Part shown: positions 62,128 to 64,000 of the stretch, one piece after another
How the letters are laid out: every line of letters begins with the position of its first letter
Numbering within the stretch: the first letter of the stretch is position 1
NCBI RefSeq assembly: GCF_013410115.1
Contig: NZ_JACCCV010000001.1
Location: 1,984,001-2,048,000, forward strand
DNA: 64,000 nucleotides
Reading direction: 5' to 3'
Source: Tunturiibacter gelidiferens
Lineage (GTDB): Bacteria > Acidobacteriota > Terriglobia > Terriglobales > Acidobacteriaceae
Notes under the pieces: model-generated
Seen by the model: the letters and a program-made list of their open reading frames with translations, nothing else
What the model was told of the DNA's origin: nothing
Database searches by the model: none
Position numbers and translations under genes: made by a program

Positions 62128-62682
62128 CTAGGATTTCGAGCGTACGTAGACCGGATCGCGCTTGAGGTAGGCGAAGCGATACTTGGCGTCTTGTCCTGAG
62201 GGCGCGCAGAGATGGCCGGTGAAGGGAGCGCGGAGGGTCTCGGTGCCTAAGGCTATGGCTACGAAGGCAGGGGTGAAGCACTTGCTGTTGTCGAAGACCT
62301 CACCGGAGACCCAGTGAAGTTCGCCTGTGGCCTCGGCGTTTGCAGGAATCGCGACGGACAGAATCACCGGGCCGGGGTGCATGCCGGGCGGGGTTTCGAG
62401 GGAGATGGGGAGTTTGGTGTTGGAGCCGTCTTCGAAGGCGAGCGTGGGGCGGCCGGGGACGGTGCAGGTTTGCGCGCCGATGTTGCGAAGGACCAGCAGA
62501 GTTCCGGACTGCGACATGCCGTCGAAGTTGCCACCTTCGCCGTCGAAGGAGAGCGAAAGCTGCGCGGCGGTGCAGGCCAGCAGGGTGGACGCGGAGGGCA
62601 GCGGGGTCGCGCTCGCTGAAGATGCGAGGATGAGCACCACTGCGACAACTACATAGACCGCGTTTGAGGCCGGTTTGGTCAC
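62128..62682 (-). CDS. Exported DUF4232-like protein
   Basis: A 184-residue protein with a signal peptide or membrane anchor (AVYVVVAVVLILASSASA). The rest resembles DUF4232: a Cys pair (LLACTAAQLSLSFDGEGG and TCTVPGRPTLAF), GTLLVLRNIGA and a C-terminal Cys pair (FDNSKCFTPAF and GHLCAP). The function is unknown. It lies upstream of secA on the same strand. Confidence 0.65.
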   Translation of the reverse strand: MTKPASNAVYVVVAVVLILASSASATPLPSASTLLACTAAQLSLSFDGEGGNFDGMSQSGTLLVLRNIGAQTCTVPGRPTLAFEDGSNTKLPISLETPPGMHPGPVILSVAIPANAEATGELHWVSGEVFDNSKCFTPAFVAIALGTETLRAPFTGHLCAPSGQDAKYRFAYLKRDPVYVRSKS

Positions 62683-62826
62683 TGCGAGAATTTTAGTCTT
62701 TCTTTGCTCCTCTGTTGAGATGTTTTCAGGTGGGTGTCCGATGGGCGTGCCATTTCGACGAGCGCTCGAAGCGGGGTGAATGAGCGGTTCCTATTATTGA
62801 CGAAGGGTGTGAACCGCGTGTGACGG

Positions 62827-63366
62827 TTAGGACAGCCTCTGGCCCGAGTCGTTCAGGTCAAGGTCGGAGCGCTCGAAGACTCGTTGGAAGAAGGTGCGGG
62901 TGACGAGGTATCCGCCGAGAAAGCCTTCGACGAGGAAGAAGACGAGCAGAGCGGCGGCGAATGGGACCAGATGGGAGTCGTCGCCCATACCAGCAGCGAC
63001 GAAATGGGATGCGGTGCCGAGTCCATGAGGCAGGTCTTTGAGTTCGACCAGACCGACGCCGACGAGTAATTTGGTGAGCCAGTCGGAGATCTGCTCGATG
63101 TTGGTGTTGGCAGAGAGGCCGGCGTGGGACTGCGGCGCGTCGGTTGCTGAGCCGGTGGCGGCTCGGGGGATGCCGAAGACGAAGCCAAGCAGCGAACCGA
63201 CGGCGAGGCAGGCAAGGGTCCACATCAGGGCGGCGGCGGGCTTTGGGACTTTGTAGAGGAGGACGGTTATGAGGCCGCTCAAGATCGAGCCGACGACGAG
63301 AACGCCGGTGAGCCACAGATCACGATCAATGCCAAGCCATTGCTTCGAACGAAGAGAATGGTTCAA
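62827..63366 (-). CDS. Membrane protein of unknown function
   Basis: A 179-residue protein with four hydrophobic segments (LTGVLVVGSILSGLITVLLY, LMWTLACLAVGSLLGFVFGI, the WLTKLLVGVGLVEL region, and FAAALLVFFLVEGFLGGYLV). The motif NTNIEQISDWLTKLLVGVGL recurs in membrane modules I have seen attached to various effector proteins; I assign no function on that basis. It is divergent from the DUF4239 gene. Confidence 0.6.
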   Translation of the reverse strand: MNHSLRSKQWLGIDRDLWLTGVLVVGSILSGLITVLLYKVPKPAAALMWTLACLAVGSLLGFVFGIPRAATGSATDAPQSHAGLSANTNIEQISDWLTKLLVGVGLVELKDLPHGLGTASHFVAAGMGDDSHLVPFAAALLVFFLVEGFLGGYLVTRTFFQRVFERSDLDLNDSGQRLS

Positions 63367-63550
63367 GTGCTAGACCTCGTTTTTGAAGGAAGAGTTGGAG
63401 AATGATAGCGCATACGGGTTTTTAGCGATCTCACCGGATTGTGTGGGCCCGTTTCGGCGTGTTGACAGGAAGGCGTTTTGGGAATGGTGTGATGTGGAGG
63501 CGGGATGTAGTCTGATCTGTCAGTTGCAGCTTTCCGTTCAGGTGGACCCT

Positions 63551-64000
63551 ATGCTGAGTTATGCGCAGAGTAGCTTGCTGGTTGTGTTGGCGCTGCTGGT
63601 GTCGGTGGTGATGGTGCTTTTGTTGAACCGAGTATGGCCCATTCCCAATCGCAAGCTGATCAATGATGTGACGGGATGGCAGCTGGGGATCCTGGGGACG
63701 ACGTATGGGGTGATTCTGGGCTTCATGCTGTACACGGTGTGGTCGGATTTTCGCGCGGCGGAGGTGAATGCGACGCAGGAAGCCAGTTCGCTGCTGACCG
63801 TTACGCGTGTGGCGTCGGCTTTGCCAGCTGCGGAGCGAGAGGCGTTTCGGGTTCTTGGGATGAAGTATGCGGACGCGGTGGTGAACCAGGAGTGGCCGGC
63901 GATGCAGCATCAGGAGGAGAGCCGCGCGGGAGAGTTGATCGAGGTGGATATGTGGAAGCTGCTGGCGGCGGTGAAGGACGATGCCAGTGCGGCGAATAGC
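63551..64000 (+). CDS. DUF4239-type membrane protein, cut by the window end
   Basis: The first 150 residues of a gene running past 64000. It starts SYAQSSLLVVLALLVSVVMVLLL (membrane helix) and continues NRKLINDVTGWQLGILGTTYGVILGFMLYTVWSDFRAAEVNATQEA, which matches the DUF4239 (bestrophin-like) family: two N-terminal helices followed by a long helical loop. The rest, with two more helices expected, is outside. The function is unknown. Confidence 0.75.
   Translation, partial: MLSYAQSSLLVVLALLVSVVMVLLLNRVWPIPNRKLINDVTGWQLGILGTTYGVILGFMLYTVWSDFRAAEVNATQEASSLLTVTRVASALPAAEREAFRVLGMKYADAVVNQEWPAMQHQEESRAGELIEVDMWKLLAAVKDDASAANS

Overview
The window looks like a G+C-rich chromosome segment from an acidobacterium of the Terriglobus/Granulicella/Edaphobacter kind. 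This rests on the mixture of gene families (B. subtilis-like SdhCAB, a single-chain LptF-LptG permease, DUF3011 proteins, FlbD-MotAB), on many small exported or membrane proteins, and on abundant short hairpin repeats between genes. The genus is an inference; there is no rRNA or tRNA gene here to fix it. No CRISPR array, complete insertion sequence or prophage was seen.

Layout. 1-4.1 kb: small proteins, a membrane dipeptidase, a GlcG/HbpS-like protein and a frameshifted TonB-like gene. 4.1-8.5 kb: the succinate dehydrogenase operon (sdhC, a small membrane ORF, sdhA, a small membrane ORF, sdhB, all on the minus strand) with a clear sigma70-type promoter. 8.6-11.8 kb: a VOC protein, rdgB and a metal-flavoured exported pair. 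11.9-13.9 kb: alkylation repair (an Ada-AlkA fusion overlapping ogt). 14.0-19.0 kb: a motility block with flbD-motA-motB divergent from fliC, fliD and fliS. Flagellin has a sigma28 promoter and a strongly structured leader RNA. 19.1-25.3 kb: ABC exporter, FKBP isomerase, an ArsR/AHSA1 pair read from an apparently leaderless promoter, and the fused LptFG. 25.5-29.1 kb: regulators, including a kinase and an OmpR-type regulator separated by a MarC gene. 29.1-31.8 kb: a DUF3037/HipA-like pair and two tandem DUF3011 genes. 31.9-43.5 kb: metabolic, redox and regulatory genes (desaturase, manA, IclR regulator, dienelactone hydrolase, epimerase, HerA-like ATPase, Fur-family regulator). 43.6-44.8 kb: an AT-richer Shedu-type anti-phage nuclease. 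44.8-50.2 kb: ffh, a POTRA protein, a 196-bp element with 29-bp terminal inverted repeats, and two tyrosine recombinases, the second carrying an interspersed repeat in frame. 50.6-57.6 kb: methyltransferase, lipoproteins, cupin, rhodanese and an NtrC-type regulator/kinase/lipoprotein operon. 57.7-64 kb: a two-domain cupredoxin behind a perfect-consensus promoter, secA, and three proteins of unknown role, the last cut by the window end.

Two families of short palindromic repeats run through the window. Every copy found lies in the same orientation on the plus strand, whatever the direction of the neighbouring genes. The strongest candidates for something new are the structured flagellin leader RNA (about 16025-16135), the inverted-repeat element beside the recombinase pair (47756-47951, with a partial copy at 46296-46337), and the repeat captured inside a recombinase gene (49638-49676). 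Shedu is a known defence family, but its isolated, compositionally different setting here is worth a look.
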